From NCBI RefSeq assembly GCF_900496995.4, contig NC_044010.1:4278001-4342000 (forward strand): a DNA stretch of 64,000 nt, given 5' to 3'. This DNA is from Aquila chrysaetos chrysaetos (taxonomy: Eukaryota; Chordata; Aves; Accipitriformes; Accipitridae). Positions 11,801 through 25,920 of the stretch are shown piece after piece. Each line of letters begins with the position of its first letter. The stretch's first letter is position 1. Position numbers and translations under genes: made by a program. The notes under the pieces are model-generated. The model made no database searches and was not told the origin of the DNA. It saw nothing but the letters and a program-made list of their open reading frames with translations.

Positions 11801-14800
11801 ATCCTGTGTGGCCCAGAGCCCACCAGTTGATCTCCCTGGATCACCCCCATACCCCACCTGTAGACCAGGCCAGCAGTTCCCTATGTGCCTGGTAGAGGGA
11901 TGCTGCTTTACTAATTATAAGCTGTTCCAATATAGGTGTTTTAAAGAGGAAAAAAGCAGACAAGCTTAGGCAGAGGGAGAAGTTCTGCAGCAATTCACAG
12001 CAAAGATGTCACTGCAGGCGCAACTGAGGGAAAATTCACTGCAAATAGTTTTCTCCAACACATTTCACTTTGTGATAAAGTGAACTGTCACATGAGAGAG
12101 GAAAAAACCAGTCCTCTGAGGGCTTGTTTACATGGGGAGTTAAGACAAATTAGTGTGAGGTGTGAGTTAATGCGCAGAAGTCGAAGTGCATTAAACCTCT
12201 GTGTGGGTGCTCTGATACAGAAGGAAAATGGCCTCAGTTCACTATGGTGACAATTAAACAAAAGCAAAGCAAGGTCACTTTATCCCCAAATATCCATGCA
12301 GGGCTTAACATGCTTTAATTCATGTGCATTCATTTCACATCTTTGGTTAATTTACCTTAACTTTCATGAACGTCCTAACCTGCAGGGCTTGGACAAGTGT
12401 GTACTCCACCTGACTCTGAATAACTACTGTTCTTTGCAGAACCAGGAGTGGTCTGCTGCCTACAGAAATCAGACCCGATGTGCTTTCCTGGGACCAGAGG
12501 GAGCCAGTGGCGAGGAAGGGGTGACCTTCTAAGATGGTGGGTGGAAGGGGGCAGGTTGGACACTGGCAAGTTTTTTGGGATGTGGTCAAAGAGGGCATTA
12601 GAGAAGGAACCAGGAGAAGAGAGCGCTGACTCCAGAGGTTGCGCACTGAACTTTAAAGTTTAGTGTTTTCAGAAGGAAATAAAGAGGGTTCTATGTTTGG
12701 ACCTGAACATATACAGGGTCTGGGTCTAAGAGTAAAAATGGGGTTGAACTGATTACAGAGTGATACACTTATCCAAAGCATTACTCTTGTCGACTTCTGT
12801 GGTTTTTTGCCCTTCCCTTGCCCTTGTTGCTGTTTTAGATGATCTGTCTTGGCTCAGCAGTGAATAGCATGGTGACAAACCCCTTGTCCGGCCATGAGAA
12901 TGTGCCTAAATCTTGGGCACTGCTCTCTTGGAGCTGAGAGACTAGAAAGTCTTCCCACATCCAATTCCTGGAAGACAATCCACTGAGGTCTCTTTAAATA
13001 CAAAGATGCTAGTTCTGGTTCAAGCTGTTTCTCACAAATTGGTGGAGGCTGGCGGGGCATAGGAGAGAAGTACAGCCATGCTCTTCTCTTCACCAAATAC
13101 ATGTTCCTGAGAGACGTGAACAATTCTACACTGTAGAATTAATGTAATGGAGAGGAATGTGTGTGGGGACATATGAAATACACAAATTTAAATACACAGG
13201 AACAGTATCTGTGGCATAGAGAATGGAGAGGGAGAAATAGGATTGTCAGCTGCAGGAGATGCTGGCTTTTCAGAGGCTGACTTTTGGAAATGGGTCACTG
13301 GAAGATCTCATCCACTTCACCATGAATGGCATGGAGTAGTACCCTCTAGTTTGTTAGCCCCAGCCCAGCTCTTGAATTAGGAGTGGATTTTAGCTTGGTG
13401 TGGTGTTAGCTCTGGGCATAACCTTTCCCCACTGACCTTTTCCTTGGAGACTGGAGGTACCATTTCATGGGATATGCTGGAAAAGAACACCAATAGAGGT
13501 CATTCTGCTACTCAGACTGTAGAAGATGCTAGGTAGCACTGAACTCAAAGTTTTCTGGCATTCAAATGGAGTCAGATACTTAGGATTAAATTTACTAAGA
13601 TATAAATATAATCTATTGCTTACCAATTAAATTATAGTTCAGACTATGTTATTAAGGGATCTGAGTTAACATTCTTCTGGATGTAAGAGAAACACATCTT
13701 TGCAGGCATCAGGAAAAAGCTCCCATCCTTCTCTTCCATCTAAGCAAATTGGATTACAATTTTCTGCAGTAAGGTTTTTTAGCCCTTTATACTGTCCATG
13801 GAGACCCCTTAAAAATTGTCCAGGCTCTGGCTTCCATCCAGATGTACATAAGTATCATCAGTCTTTAGACACCTCACTCACAGTCCAGTGTTTACTGTTA
13901 AATTCATATTGGCCTTAACATGCTTTGAAGTAATAATCGGTGCTGTGTCTCCTGGGGGATAGGACAATATGTAATTGGCTTAAGCAGAAGGAGGATCTGG
14001 TTAGACATTACGAAGCCTTTACTAATGGTACAGTAATAAAGCACAGGAATAAATGGCTCAGGTCCTTCTGCCTGTAGAGAAGTTTGGATGAACACACTGA
14101 AATGATCTTGTCTTCTCCCGGAAGGAAAGCAGAGATTGTTCTTTGTGGTTTCTTTCAACTTTATTTTCTATGATTCTGCATATGCCCACAACGTTTTCTT
14201 GCCAAAAGTGACAACAGCAGCATTTTCATTGCCGCTGCATTGTCATTGAAAATGCTACCCCATCAGTGCCCCAAAGGAAGAACAGGCTGAAATAACAGAA
14301 TGCCAATGAGAGCATCCTTTCTTTCCAAGCTGGCAGGAGCAAGCCATTTTGGAAGGTGATGTAGCTCTCCAATAACCCATGCTCCAGCTTCCTTGGTTGA
14401 GCCAAATTGTCTTCCTGACTTGTCAAATGGGAGAAGTGTTACCATTGTAATTAGAAACATTAAAGCAATCAAACTGAGCATACAAGCATAATTAAGGCGC
14501 TATTGGTTTATGTACCCTGCAGGCGTTCTTTTAGAATAAATGACTTTTTGGTTTAATTCAAGCCTCTTCCAAAACATCACTAAAACAAAGGGGGAAAGGA
14601 ATTTCTCTCCATATATTCGCCAGTAAAACTACTTAGTTTTCAATCTCATAACCTAGTTTACACTGTTAAAATTTCCCCACACTGACAAAATCTAGAGGGT
14701 ATTGCTGAATAAAGAGTGTAGCTTTAAAAGAATAAGTTGGATCTGGACAACAAGAATCAAAGAGGAGCAAGAGAGACTTCCCTGGCTCTGGATCAAGCCC

Positions 14801-15706
14801 TTCATAAAAGAGGAATCAGCTCTGCCGTGCCAGCGTCGGACATGATGTTATGAAAGTGCCTTCTTTCCCTGTGAAGGAAAGGTACACAGAATAATTAACA
14901 AGGCTGGAAAAGTGTTTCCAACCTAGGCGGGTGGAAAAAGGGGAGAGGAAAATCAGGAACATCTAGTGAGTATTGGGAAGCTGCAACTCTTCTGCCCCTC
15001 TGTAAGGCAGGAGTAGGGTTGGCTATGGAAGAGGTTGAGCCCCACTCATGGAGCTCGCCGGGTTAAGCCTTGGAGTAGAGGTTCAGCTCTGACTTTCTGA
15101 GGCTGAGCGTCTGCAGAAAGTAGCCACAGCCTGTCAGCTTTGGGAAAGATGGGCTCGGCGCTGTGTGCGCACACACGCGGGGTGGTGGTTTGGGTAGTGG
15201 CAAAGAAGCACAGCTACCACCCGTTAGAAGAGTGCTGCTTGTTGGCTCCTCATTCTGCTGGAGGAATACTTCTGCTTCTGAGCCTTGTAGTTATGATGGC
15301 CAATTAAGGCCAAGAAAAGACGCGCAGGGTTACCCATGGGCCAAGGCAGAGTTGCCGTACAGTGGGTTGTCAAAGAGTGGGTATATATGCAAGTGAGAAA
15401 AATATGCATCTTCTGACCTGGCTGCCTTCAGCTCACAGGAAGGTTGAACAACTGGAGAAAGGGCAGGTGGACTTTATTCGAGATTGATGTTAACTTCCCC
15501 ACTGATGGGAGGTCAGGGTGTCTGCTAAGTATTCCTAGTGGTCTGGAAAGAAGACTCAAATTTGACCATCTCTAACAGGGATTTGAGGCTACAATATGTT
15601 CTCATAAACGTCTTCCTCAGGGCCAGTCTTCCCTGGTTTGTTGTACTGAGGGTCTTTGATTTATCCTCTGATGAGATCCTACACAAATACTCAATCTGAC
15701 TAGTAC
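6451..15706. other. Intergenic or distal-intron sequence, no coding exon recognised
   Basis: About 9.3 kb with no conserved-looking exon. The open frames at 9058-9690 and 9557-9944 fall in a locally GC-rich patch and overlap on both strands. A small CpG-dense patch lies at about 8995-9180. AT-rich segments with many ATTA cores at about 8095-8480, 11200-11470 and 13560-13680 could be conserved regulatory DNA, but I cannot measure conservation. No transposon recognised apart from the (AT)n listed separately. Confidence 0.45.
8803..8828. repeat. (AT)n microsatellite
   Basis: An uninterrupted AT dinucleotide run of 13 units follows a TGTAA sequence. It is an ordinary simple repeat and likely length-polymorphic. 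Confidence 0.95.
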
Positions 15707-15711
15707 AGGCC

Positions 15712-16305
15712 TGTCATGGTTTAACCCCAGCCAGCAACTAAGCACCACACAGCCACTCACTCACTCTTTCCCCCCCCGACCCCATTGGGATGAGGAGGAG
15801 AATCGAAAAAAAGTAAAACTCATGGGTTGAGATAGGAACAGTTTAATAATTGAAATAAAATAAAATAGTAATAATAGTAATAATAATTGTAATGAAAAAG
15901 AAGGTAACAAAAAGAGAGAGAAATATAACCCAAGAAAGACAGGTGATGCACAATGCAATTGCTCACCACCCACTGACCGATGCTCAGCCAGTTCCTGAGC
16001 AGCGATCTGCCCCGCCTGGCCAACTCCCCCCAGTTTATATACTGAGCATGACATTCTATGGTATGGAATATCCCTTTGGCTAGTTTGGGTCACCTGTCCT
16101 GGCCATGCTCCCTCCCAGCTTCTTGTACACCTCCTTGCTGGCAGAGCATGGGAAACTGAAAAGTCCTTGACTTCGGATAAGCACTACTTAGCAACAACTG
16201 AAACATCAGTGTGTTGTCAACATTATTCTCGTACTAAATCCAAAATACAGCACTGTACCAGCTACTAGGAAGAAAATTAACTCTGTCCCCGCTGAAGCCA
16301 GGACA
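15712..16305 (-). mobile_element. Solo LTR of an avian endogenous retrovirus (ERVL/ERVK-type), minus orientation
   Basis: The 594-bp element starts TGTCATGG and ends CCAGGACA on the plus strand, so both termini have the TG...CA pattern. It is flanked by a perfect 5-bp target-site duplication, AGGCC, at 15707-15711 and 16306-16310. Read on the minus strand it carries a TATATAAA box (plus coordinates 16034-16041) and an ATTAAA poly(A) signal (15842-15847), giving a U3-R-U5 order. No gag, pol or env sequence is attached, so this is a recombined solo LTR. The same family occurs in opposite orientation at 34104-34689. The small open frames inside it on both strands are not genes. Confidence 0.93.
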
Positions 16306-16310
16306 AGGCC

Positions 16311-19300
16311 AGAAACGTACAGAGCCAGCTGTTGGTGGTGCAGATGGGAGGACATGGCCACTTGCTTTGAGGACCTGCTTTTCAAGCAGGGTTATCAAGG
16401 CCCCCGTTAGCACCGTAGGGTCACTGTCACTCACGGCTATTCCAGCCTTAGCTGTTTGCCCATGGGCCAGAAAAGTGACAGCTCCACAGTCGGCATCTCC
16501 CACCTCCAGCGCCCTGACTTAGCTGCTGTGAACTGCTGACTAAACTCATCACACATGTTCCTTCACTCAGATAACCTGGCGAACAACGGGTACTGCTGCA
16601 GCTTCCTGGTCCTGGCACTGTCCTCACAGGTGAAAAGTGCCATCTGTCAGGACCTGAATGTTCTGGACAGCTGAGAAGAGATGGGCAGCCTAAGCCATGG
16701 AGGTCGATAACAAACTCTGAGTTTTCATTATAGTTCTTCGTGCTAAAAATGAGTCACGGTAGGAGTCAATGGATGTACCCTTCCTCTCCAAAGCTGACTC
16801 AGCAAGAGGTTCCAGGATGCAAGGGTCATTTTTTGCCTCAGATTTGAGCACGCACGTGAAGGTGAGAACTGTGGAGATCACAGCTGCCTTTGCTCTCTCC
16901 AGGTCTGGCTAGGATCTGCAGGCTTAGTGACGGGAGCGAGCAGCTCCCTTATCCCAAAGCCTTGCCCGGTCAGTGATGCCGCTGCTTCCCCCGGTTGCCT
17001 GGCTTAGGGCTGCTGCAGTTCCTGGCCAGGGAAGGAAGCACAGGAGAGCCCTTGTGCTGGCGGATCTCCTGCAGCACCTCCGCAGAGGGGCACCGACACC
17101 AGTCCCCTACCTCGCTGCTTCTGTTTTTGTCCCCTGTCCCTGCTGCGTGTTGCCACAGCTGATGTACCATCTGTACAGAACAGACTGATGGCTCTTTCTC
17201 TCGCCCCACAGCCTCTGCGGAGGCAAGGGGCTGGCGACTGGCTGCGACAGACGTGCAAAAGGACAAGGTGAACGTCACAGGCAGGACCAAGAAAATCCAT
17301 CCGAAACCCTGTTCCATATGGAGAAGCACAGTTCCAGCTGTTCAGCCTTTGCAGTAAGCTGGCTCTGAAGCTGCTGCTACCCTGGCTGTAATGCCAGGCA
17401 AGCACAGACCCATCAGAGCTGGTGAATAGGGGGAAAGCAGTGGGGGTAGCAGCATCACGCTGGTACAAGGAATCTCGTGATGCTATTGCTCCCCATGATT
17501 ATGCTGTTAACATCCAAGCCGGGTGGAGTTTAATGAGCAAAGGTAGATGAGAAAAGGAAAACAACTGAGACAAATGATGTTTAAATGTGATGGCTCATTA
17601 AACAAAAGCTCTCTGCTATGTTTCTTTCCTTGGTAGCAACAAAAGGGACAATGGCCGTAAGTAAGAGGCAACCCACTGACAACAGGAAGGATTTATAGAA
17701 AGGAACACAATTTAGCAGTGCCACCACCAATGGGGAGAGATATTTTGCATCAAGTAACTCAAGTGAAGGGGTTTGCAATGTCTTTGCATGAGGCAGAGAG
17801 CTCTTTTCAGCCCAAATCCTAGGAGCTTCTCACTGAATATCAAGGACCAGTCCTGCTTTCCTGCACATCCGAACTCCTGCTGTCTCCAGCAGATGTTTTG
17901 GAATGCAGAAGTCAGTGCAGCACGGGCCACGGGTCTCATACTAATGCATCCATGGTCCTCTACGGCCTGGCTTACCAATGCTTGCTTGTAGGGCTTTGAT
18001 CCTGACCAGATCCTGTAGTTTTTGCTGAACTGTAGGCCTTAACAGACTTTGAGAACTTAGCCTAATCAATCCCCCTCCAAAAGGCAGGAGTAGCTTCACT
18101 GGTGTCCTTCCTGCCAGCTGTATAAACTGTTCCCAAATCATCCGAGGGGTAGAGACTCTGCAGACCCCAAACTGAGCAACTATTCCAGCGTTTCATTGTC
18201 ATTATCCACCTTGTCAGTATATTGTCCTATCCAGCCAGGATATGGAGGACGGATTATTTCCTCCCTCTTTGCCGAAGCCTCAGTATCGATTTTGTAATAG
18301 ACTGCCTTTCAGCTTTCCAACAACATGCAAGAAAAGATCTCCATAATGTTCATCTGTCTTACAAGGCAAATGGCTACTCTGCATTTGTATAAATCATGAA
18401 ACTGGGTGTGATCTTCTGCCTGAGAAAAAAGATGCAATCTATCATATTGAAGTTTCTGTTGTGTTATTTATGAGAATGGTAAAGGCAATAGTCTTCAGAC
18501 ATAAAATACCTGATCCCCCAGGAGCTTCCCCCAGTAAGCTCTTGAACTGAGGAGGTGGCCCTGCAATCCAGCAAGAGTGGAGGATGGGGCCCTGGGCTGC
18601 TTTGCCAATTCAGAATTTGTCAGGAATGAGAAGAGCTGAGTACATGATTACTTCCGATGTTAGGACATCTTGGATGGCAAGAGAATAATATCTTTACTGC
18701 TTTTTTCTTCTTTTCTGCATGGGCAACCTAGCCTTATCAGAAATTACATTTCCAGTCCAGGACTGGAAAATTTAGCCACTTGGATGCCCTAGAAAGTATG
18801 CTGCTAGCTCTCGCCATAAGAAAAAAATCTTAGGAGCAGACACAGAGATATCAGATTTAAACACCTTATTCATTGGCCTTTTTGAAGGTCAGGCACCACG
18901 GCACTAACCCAGATTCTAGGATTCCTGCTGAAATGGTGGTGCACAACAGCAGTGGTACAGGCCCTTTTGTCAGCTGTGCTCTGCACGTGACTGCGCTGAC
19001 ATTGTAAACCACAGTAAAACAAATAACTTTGTTGTAACTGCTGCAACAGAAGGTCTTCTGTCTCCCAAACATCATTTGATCCAAGAGGGATTGGACTGAC
19101 TTGAAAGCAGCTTTCATCAACACCCTTTCTGTTCCAAGTGAGGAGCTTGCACCGCTGGAACTGCCTATTCACAAAGCTCATGGGAAGACAGCCAGCAAAA
19201 TACAACGTCCATAAGGAAAGTGCTTATTGGTTAAAGAGATGGCAACTCTGGGGACAGGAGAAATGTTGCTGAGACAATTTATCCGCAGTGGGGAGTTTAA

Positions 19301-22300
19301 ACATCCAGTTCTCACTCCACTGTATCTCCTGTTCAGTGGACGTCAAAATGTTGCAGTTGAGCAACATCTCATTTTGTGCCGACAAATCAATGGTCTGATT
19401 GATTGCCCTCAGACTGATTTTTGTTCAAAATTGCTGAAGCCCCATTGCCTGGATGACAGGAATCAGAGAAATTAAAGTCGCACTGATTATGATGTTATAA
19501 AGCAACCTGAGTCTGCGAAAGAATAACCTATATATTTGATGTCAGGGCACGCTGTGTTTGCAGTCGACGCTTTGAAGGCAGATACCTAACGTTAGTCAGA
19601 GCAACCTACGAGAAAAACAGGACGCAATGGCAAGGCAAGGCCAGCTGGACATGCAGTGACTGAAGCGTGTCTCGCCTTGGCCTCTGGCAGCGAGTGAATT
19701 TCCCAAACTTCTTACTGAGGGCAGGCTTTAGCTCCAACTCCATCGCTCAGATGTGGGCGCGTGGAAAGCTCTGACATCGCAGCCAGCAGAGATCCAGCCA
19801 ATGCAGGCGGTGCAGTTTGGAGTGCTGCGCTGCTCTTGCTGAAGCAGACACGGTTGGTTGGCTGACCGGCTCTCCAGACTCCGAAGCCTGCATTGACTCG
19901 TTTTTTGTTGACTGTAAGCAGATGTTTGGCCCCTAGTTCTCACGTAGGTACCTACAGTCCAGACTCCTACATCTCACACTGGCTGTAAGTGCACGCGGCT
20001 TAACTCACTCCTGAGCCGCAAACCTCACCCCGGTGTGCGCCTTGTCAGTCGATAACGATAGCAAGCTCCTGTAAAAAGTGGTTACCCAAGCATAATCTCT
20101 GATTTCCTGGGAATATCAGCTTAGTATTTAAGACCAGTCCTTCCACTTCATTTCATGCCATGAGGATGTAGAAAGTATCTGGAAACTGAGTCCTCAGCTA
20201 GAATGTCTTCTGAATGGTGTGTTCACAAAACATTCAGTCCCAGAAGTCAAGAATGTATAAATATGTATTTCTCTCAAACTTTTCACCCACCTTGCCTATC
20301 TTATAAATGGCTGCTTCTCCTGGTTTTGCTCTGATGGATTTCCTAGAGCTTTCCTAATTCTTTCCAGGTGGCCTCTCTCCAGTTTCACATCTACCGATGA
20401 CCACATTTTCTTCCTGCATCAACTGAAAGCAGTAACCCCTGTATCTGTTCCAAAACACCTCCCCATGGACAGACCCAGGGGGCTTCTGATGACAAACAGC
20501 AAACTGATGCTCGTTCATGTTATTGCTGACATGTAAACCCACCAAGGATGACCAGAACAAATGGGACCTGACTGTCTTCATAAATTTCCTCGAGTGCCTG
20601 GTGGGAGGCAGAACATGCTCTTGCCAACGACCTCTGAGACTGCAGTATAAAAATAACCTAAAGCATTTAAAAAGCAACAAGAGGGGAAGGATGCATTTTA
20701 TGTCAATTCAGTCAAAAAGTCCTCAGAATTAGTTGCCTGAAGTGTTTGGGAAAGCTGACAGAGTATAATAGCACAGAGACTATTTTCTTGCTTCTCAGCA
20801 AAGACAGCATTAATCGTCTGGGCTTAATATAGCCTTCCACATGCCAACTGGGTGCAAAATTATGGCTGGTATTAGAAAACCACTTACCATGTGGACAGGC
20901 TTAAAGTGCAATAAGCTGTGGGGTGTGGATGCAGATGGAGTATGCCTGAGGACATACAGTGACCTTGAGAATTGTATGCCGTGTCTCTGGGGACATAGTG
21001 CCTTTTCATTACAGACCCTGACAGAGATGGAGCTCTTCATCAGTGGTGGGGCAAGGGAGGACTTGGATTTGGAGTCAGGCTTGAATTTTTTGATCCAAGT
21101 CTATCTAGAGACGTCTGAGCACAAGAGATTTACCGGGATCGGTTGTATACACCATTATAATATCTCTGTGCTTAAGACATAGACCAATATATGTCAGGAT
21201 TGTGCCAGGGAGAGAATCCACAGCTTTGGGTGTTTGCAAGAACATTGCGTACAGAAAAAAACAGAGACCTGTAAGCATTCTCCATCGTCTTCTATACCCA
21301 GTCTGGCTTGATTGGTGTACCTTCTGCCAAGTAGCTACCCAATAGCTACACTTGCTTTGATAGAAATGGAGCAGAAATATGGCTGGGTATCTCATCTTAG
21401 ACTTTTCTTAGCTTTGAAGAATGCAGACTATGACAAATAAGGTCAAACCCTTTAACATCCTGTATTGTAACATCTGTACAACACAGCTTAGAGATTGTTG
21501 TTCTAGTATTACTACCTAGTAAAGTGGGCTCAATCGCTCAGTGCTTATGTAACGCTCGTTTTTCTGTACATGAATTGTGCCTCAATCCTGTTTTTCTCTC
21601 AGTAGATTTTCTCAAAAGTTATTAATAAACAGTTTTGACTAAGAAGTTACAGGTTTTGCAGGGAATTCTTTGTCGTTCTGTCTGTAGTTGGCCTCCTTGG
21701 TTATGCAGTGATCTCCCTCTGTGATTTCTGATGAGGGGATTAATTTTAAGAGTATGATAATAAATATACGGTTGGTGAAGTCTTTTGGACAAATGTAAAT
21801 CTTTGCTAAAATTAGAAGACATTCAGCCTAGCATTTCCGTGGTTATCCAGATACTGACATACAATGACATCATGCAGAGTGAGTCAAGCAGAAGGCTGAT
21901 TCACGGATCAGGATTTTTGATAATCAACCAACACTAGTATTTAGGTAATTATGTCTGTACAGGTTGTTATGACATGTCTATGCTACATGTAGTGGCAGTT
22001 ACCGAGACAGCTTCTTTTTATTACTAAAATATACCTTTCCTGCCTTAAAACATTATGACAATCGTGGGAATTTCTCTTACTCCTGAACCACCTGCCGCCT
22101 TGGTGAAGGTGACAGGGCTCAACTTGTGTGAACTAATGCTGAACTGGAAGCACAGAGGAGACTACCTACGGCTCCTCATCTGCCTCCTGGAAGGTTGGAA
22201 GGTTTGGCAGCAGGGCTGGAATTGAGAGAAGCGATTAAAAAGAAGACGGGGAAGTGAGAACATCCCAGGTTTTTCTAACGGTCATCTTCTGGTGTTAGCG

Positions 22301-25300
22301 ACCAAACTGAGTGCCACTGAGACCCACTAAGCTGAGGGGCTGATCCACGTCCCACCTTCCAGCTGGGAAAGGGGCCCCAGGGAAATGGCTGGATACTGTG
22401 CCACCACTTGGCTATCGCAGCTATCAGGAGGTACGAGCATCCTTTACCGCCCTTGTGCAAACCCCTCTCCTGGCCACCGTCAGGAAGGGAGAGTCGTCTT
22501 CACAAAAAGCAGCTGCTATGCACTTAACGTCTTGCGTTGTCATCACCGGCTGCGTTGGTTGTTAGTTATATCGGAGATCCGCTTTCCTTCCCAGCCTGAA
22601 ACTGGGAAGCATAGCTGTGCTCCTCAGCGCTAGGCCACCGTTTGGGCTGTGCACGGAGGGTCAACCCTGTCTCCAGAGCACAGATACGCATCTATCTCTG
22701 ACCCTTTCACTGGGAATCTTCCAACAAACTGTCGCATGTTCGGATTTGGGAAGAAGCGGCCTTAATTGCCTGCTAGACCTCTAATGCACACATTGCAAAA
22801 ACTACAGGAGCCTGTCTGAAGGGCTAAATAACAAGGCGCTTGCTCTCAGGCTGGACTGCCGTAGCCGTGCTGGTGTTCATCTGAACCCCGCCAGTTCGAG
22901 GCCGCTCACTGTGCTCCTCCCGCTGGAAGACTCCTCACCGTTCCTGCTTCCTTCTCACTTTTCCCCTCCCCATGCAAAGCTCCTTGGCTTTTAGGTGGGG
23001 GCACATCACGGCAGATGTGTGTTCTCCTTTGAGACTCGCCCACTGTTTGGCTTAATTAATCCTGACATGTTGCAGTTGTTGTTACGGAAGAAATGTCAAG
23101 CGAAATTAGACCAGCTGGTAGCATGAAAACCAGGGAAGCCAGGACTGCGCGGTGCCTCACTTTCCTGGAGAAGTTTGATTTGCTTTCCCGGCGGGGGCGG
23201 TGGGGGGCTGGACGGCTGCGAGCAGAACAGGCTGACCTGTGTCACCCGCTCTCAGCCCAGTCCCCTTGCACTGGGATCCACTGAGGGGACAGCGAGGAAC
23301 CGTTCCCCAAATGAGCCCAGCAGGAGATCTAGCCAGCAGCAACTGGTGTGGCTGGGCTTTCGTGAGAGCTAGGACAGCCCTGGGATTTGGCTTGGTTTAG
23401 GGTCCCGGTTCCCTGAAGCGTAAGGCTGCGAGGAGCTCTGGAGCTTAGTTGAGCTCCTTGGGGAGGAGAGGAGCATTGCCGAGTTGCTTCTTTATCTTCT
23501 TTTATTCTATCTATGAGCACCTTCAGCTGCTGTTTCTCACCACTTCCTTCACCTTTATATCTATTGACTTGAATGATTTCATACACCAATCAGTTTTGTT
23601 GGATTTATCAGCAGCTTTCATGCTTTTTTTTTCTTAAAGCAAACAACCTTCATATTTTGGCTTTCCATTAGACCATCACATCTGAGCTCTTTCCTTTCTG
23701 CAGTGATCTGATTTAATAAAACGAGAAGCTAGTGTAATAATACACAGTGCAGCTGCACAATGCGGATGCATTGTAAATACATATTTCCCCCTATATGAAC
23801 ATGTCCTCCTCTGCGCTCTCCTGTGGGACATCTAGCTTGTAAGCCTGCAGACGCCAAAGGCTGGGAATAGAATTGCAGTTACAGAGAACTGGCTTTGACA
23901 CTTAAATATCACCCAAAGTTCGGGAGCGTATTTTGTGCTGTTTGTCTTGGGGATGCAAGCAAGTAAAATTTTCCTTCTGCTTGATGCATTGGCAAAAAAG
24001 TCTCTTTGTTCTACCACAGACAGGCACTTACTTGCCAAAGGGATGTTACTCATATTTAAATATGAAGAACAAGACCTTGCCATGGCATGGTATCTCTGGC
24101 TTGCCAAGCTCAGAAGTAAGTTTGGCTTCTAGTAGTGTGGAAGGAATATATTTCCCCTGTTTTGAACACCCAGGCTGCACGTCCTGTTGCAGGCATTGGA
24201 AGTCTCGCTCCTGATGTCTGCGCTGGAGTCAGTGCAGGAGTGCTTCTCTGGGACTCCTCAGGGGAGCGGACCGTGAGCTGCATTGCACCACGCAGCAGAG
24301 AAGGGAGCAGGGACTCAGAGACGAGTGTGGAGAGGAGGAAAAAGAAGGATGGTTTTGTGAGGGCCCTGCCACTCCACGGGGGACAAAGGGATGGCTGCAG
24401 CGGAGGTGCTGGCTTTGGTAGCCGTGATGGCAGTAGCTGCTCTGCACTGTCGGGCTTCTTTGCGCTGCACCAGCGAGCTCTGAGCCCTGGGGCTGCTCAG
24501 GGGTCGGTCTAGGCACAGGGTTACCCAGGGCAGCAGGTTATAGGAGGCAGCAAGACAGTCGTGGTCTCTTTGCCACTATACCTATGTGTGCAGAAGAAAG
24601 CTGGGCTGTTGCCCTCTAACCTGCAGCAATCAGTGCGTCCTGGTTTCTATGTGTCAGCCAAAGCTCAGCTCACCCCTGTGAGAGCGGTCCCACGGTCTTG
24701 TGCATTGTGTCCCTCACTCCCATCCCACTCTATGTTCCTCAAATGATCACAGCATCGCTTATTGTCCCTCTGTCGTGGTCAGGGCAAAGAGAGGTGCCCT
24801 GTTGTGCTGTAGAAGATCTGGTTTGTGGGGACAAGCCCTCCTCTCTCGCTTAGGGCTTGATCTGAACCTTACTGCACACATCCAAAGTGTAAGAGGGGAA
24901 AGGGAATGTGATATGGGGGCTACGAGAAACATGGCTCAGATACCGGTCCCTGATCCCACATCCCTTCACTTCTCCCTTCACTCTGCTCTTCCAGAGGTGC
25001 TGCTCTGCTAGGTTGAATGTCATCAGGCTGCACAAAACACTGTCTGCGGTCACAGCAAGTCTGCCTATCCTCTGGGTGATGAGTTTCTAATGAATTTATA
25101 GAAGGGGACCTGAACCTGGTAGGCATCCCTGCTCCCTGGATCCTAATGTCCATTTCCTTGCTGGGAGAGCTTCAGGAGCTGCGAGTGTGGGGAGCAGCCT
25201 CCTAGCCCTGTATGAAGGGGTGCGTATGTTTGCACGGTGCTGATCACGCCGCGTGAGGTGGGAATGCTCCTCTGCCTGTGTCTCTCCGCACACCAGGGCT

Positions 25301-25682
25301 GCCCCGCAGCACGGCTGCTTTGCTATTTTTTTGCACAAATCAGGTGTATTTCACCGACCAAAACTGCCCACGATTCAGGGGCTGTGCTAGACTAGAGCTG
25401 CCAGTTTAAGGCATTTTAACACAAGCGCACACAGAGCCCCTTGGTGCTCTCAAACCGGGCTCCGTCTTGTGTATCAGAGTGTTTTCCATCGGAGCCGGTG
25501 AGATGCTGAAATCCTGGGAGCTCGGGAGCCGTTCTGTGCACTCAGAGCTATCTCAGGGCTTCTCAGCCATGTCAGCAAGACTGACTGCTTCAGAGCTGAA
25601 GGACTGAGGCCAGGCCAGGACTTTCGAGAGGAGCTGCCTTTGGTGGACCATTGGAAGTGTTCCTCTTCTTTTGTCCTTCATG
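16311..25682. other. Non-coding stretch without recognised features
   Basis: About 9.4 kb with scattered short open frames in all six frames and none with a recognisable domain. Locally GC-rich patches at about 16970-17400, 22300-22960 and 24135-24520 generate the longer ones. I see no LTR, CR1 tail, tRNA or snRNA-like sequence here. Conserved regulatory elements may exist but cannot be shown from one sequence. Confidence 0.4.
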
Positions 25683-25752
25683 CCTACAAGTCCGTGTCCT
25701 GCATGCTATAATTCCGTGTCCTGCATGTCTATAGTTCCATGTCCTACAAGTC
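25683..25752 (+). repeat. Short tandem repeat, about three 22-23-bp units
   Basis: Three successive imperfect copies of a unit with the core TTCCGTGTCCTGCATG are arranged head to tail. Substitutions separate them (AAGTCC, AATTCC, AGTTCC variants). The array lies just upstream of a CR1 tail and shows no coding context. Confidence 0.7.
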
Positions 25753-25830
25753 CTCTGCCTGCTTGAGCACAGCAGTAGCCAGCCTGGCTCAATGATTTGG
25801 CTTAGGTGAAGCAGGCAGTGGGGTCATTGT

Positions 25831-25920
25831 CCCATACTTTAGTGGGCACGGTTGATGGTTGGACTCGATGATCTTGAAGGTCTTTTCCAACCTAAATGAT
25901 TCTATGATTCTATGATTCTA
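25831..25920 (+). mobile_element. CR1 LINE 3' end (5'-truncated copy)
   Basis: The segment contains the typical CR1 3' UTR motif around GGTTGGACTCGATGATCTTG and the downstream TTTTCCAACCTAAATG. It ends with the diagnostic tandem ATTCTATG octamers at 25899-25920. Only the last 90 bp or so is present, so it is a dead, 5'-truncated insertion. The octamer tail is close to the consensus, which suggests a fairly young copy. Confidence 0.93.

Noticed and set aside
15761..16093. Short open frames inside the first LTR as possible retroviral proteins
   Set aside because: They lie across the R/U5 and TAA-rich region of a solo LTR; no gag, pol or env motif is present.
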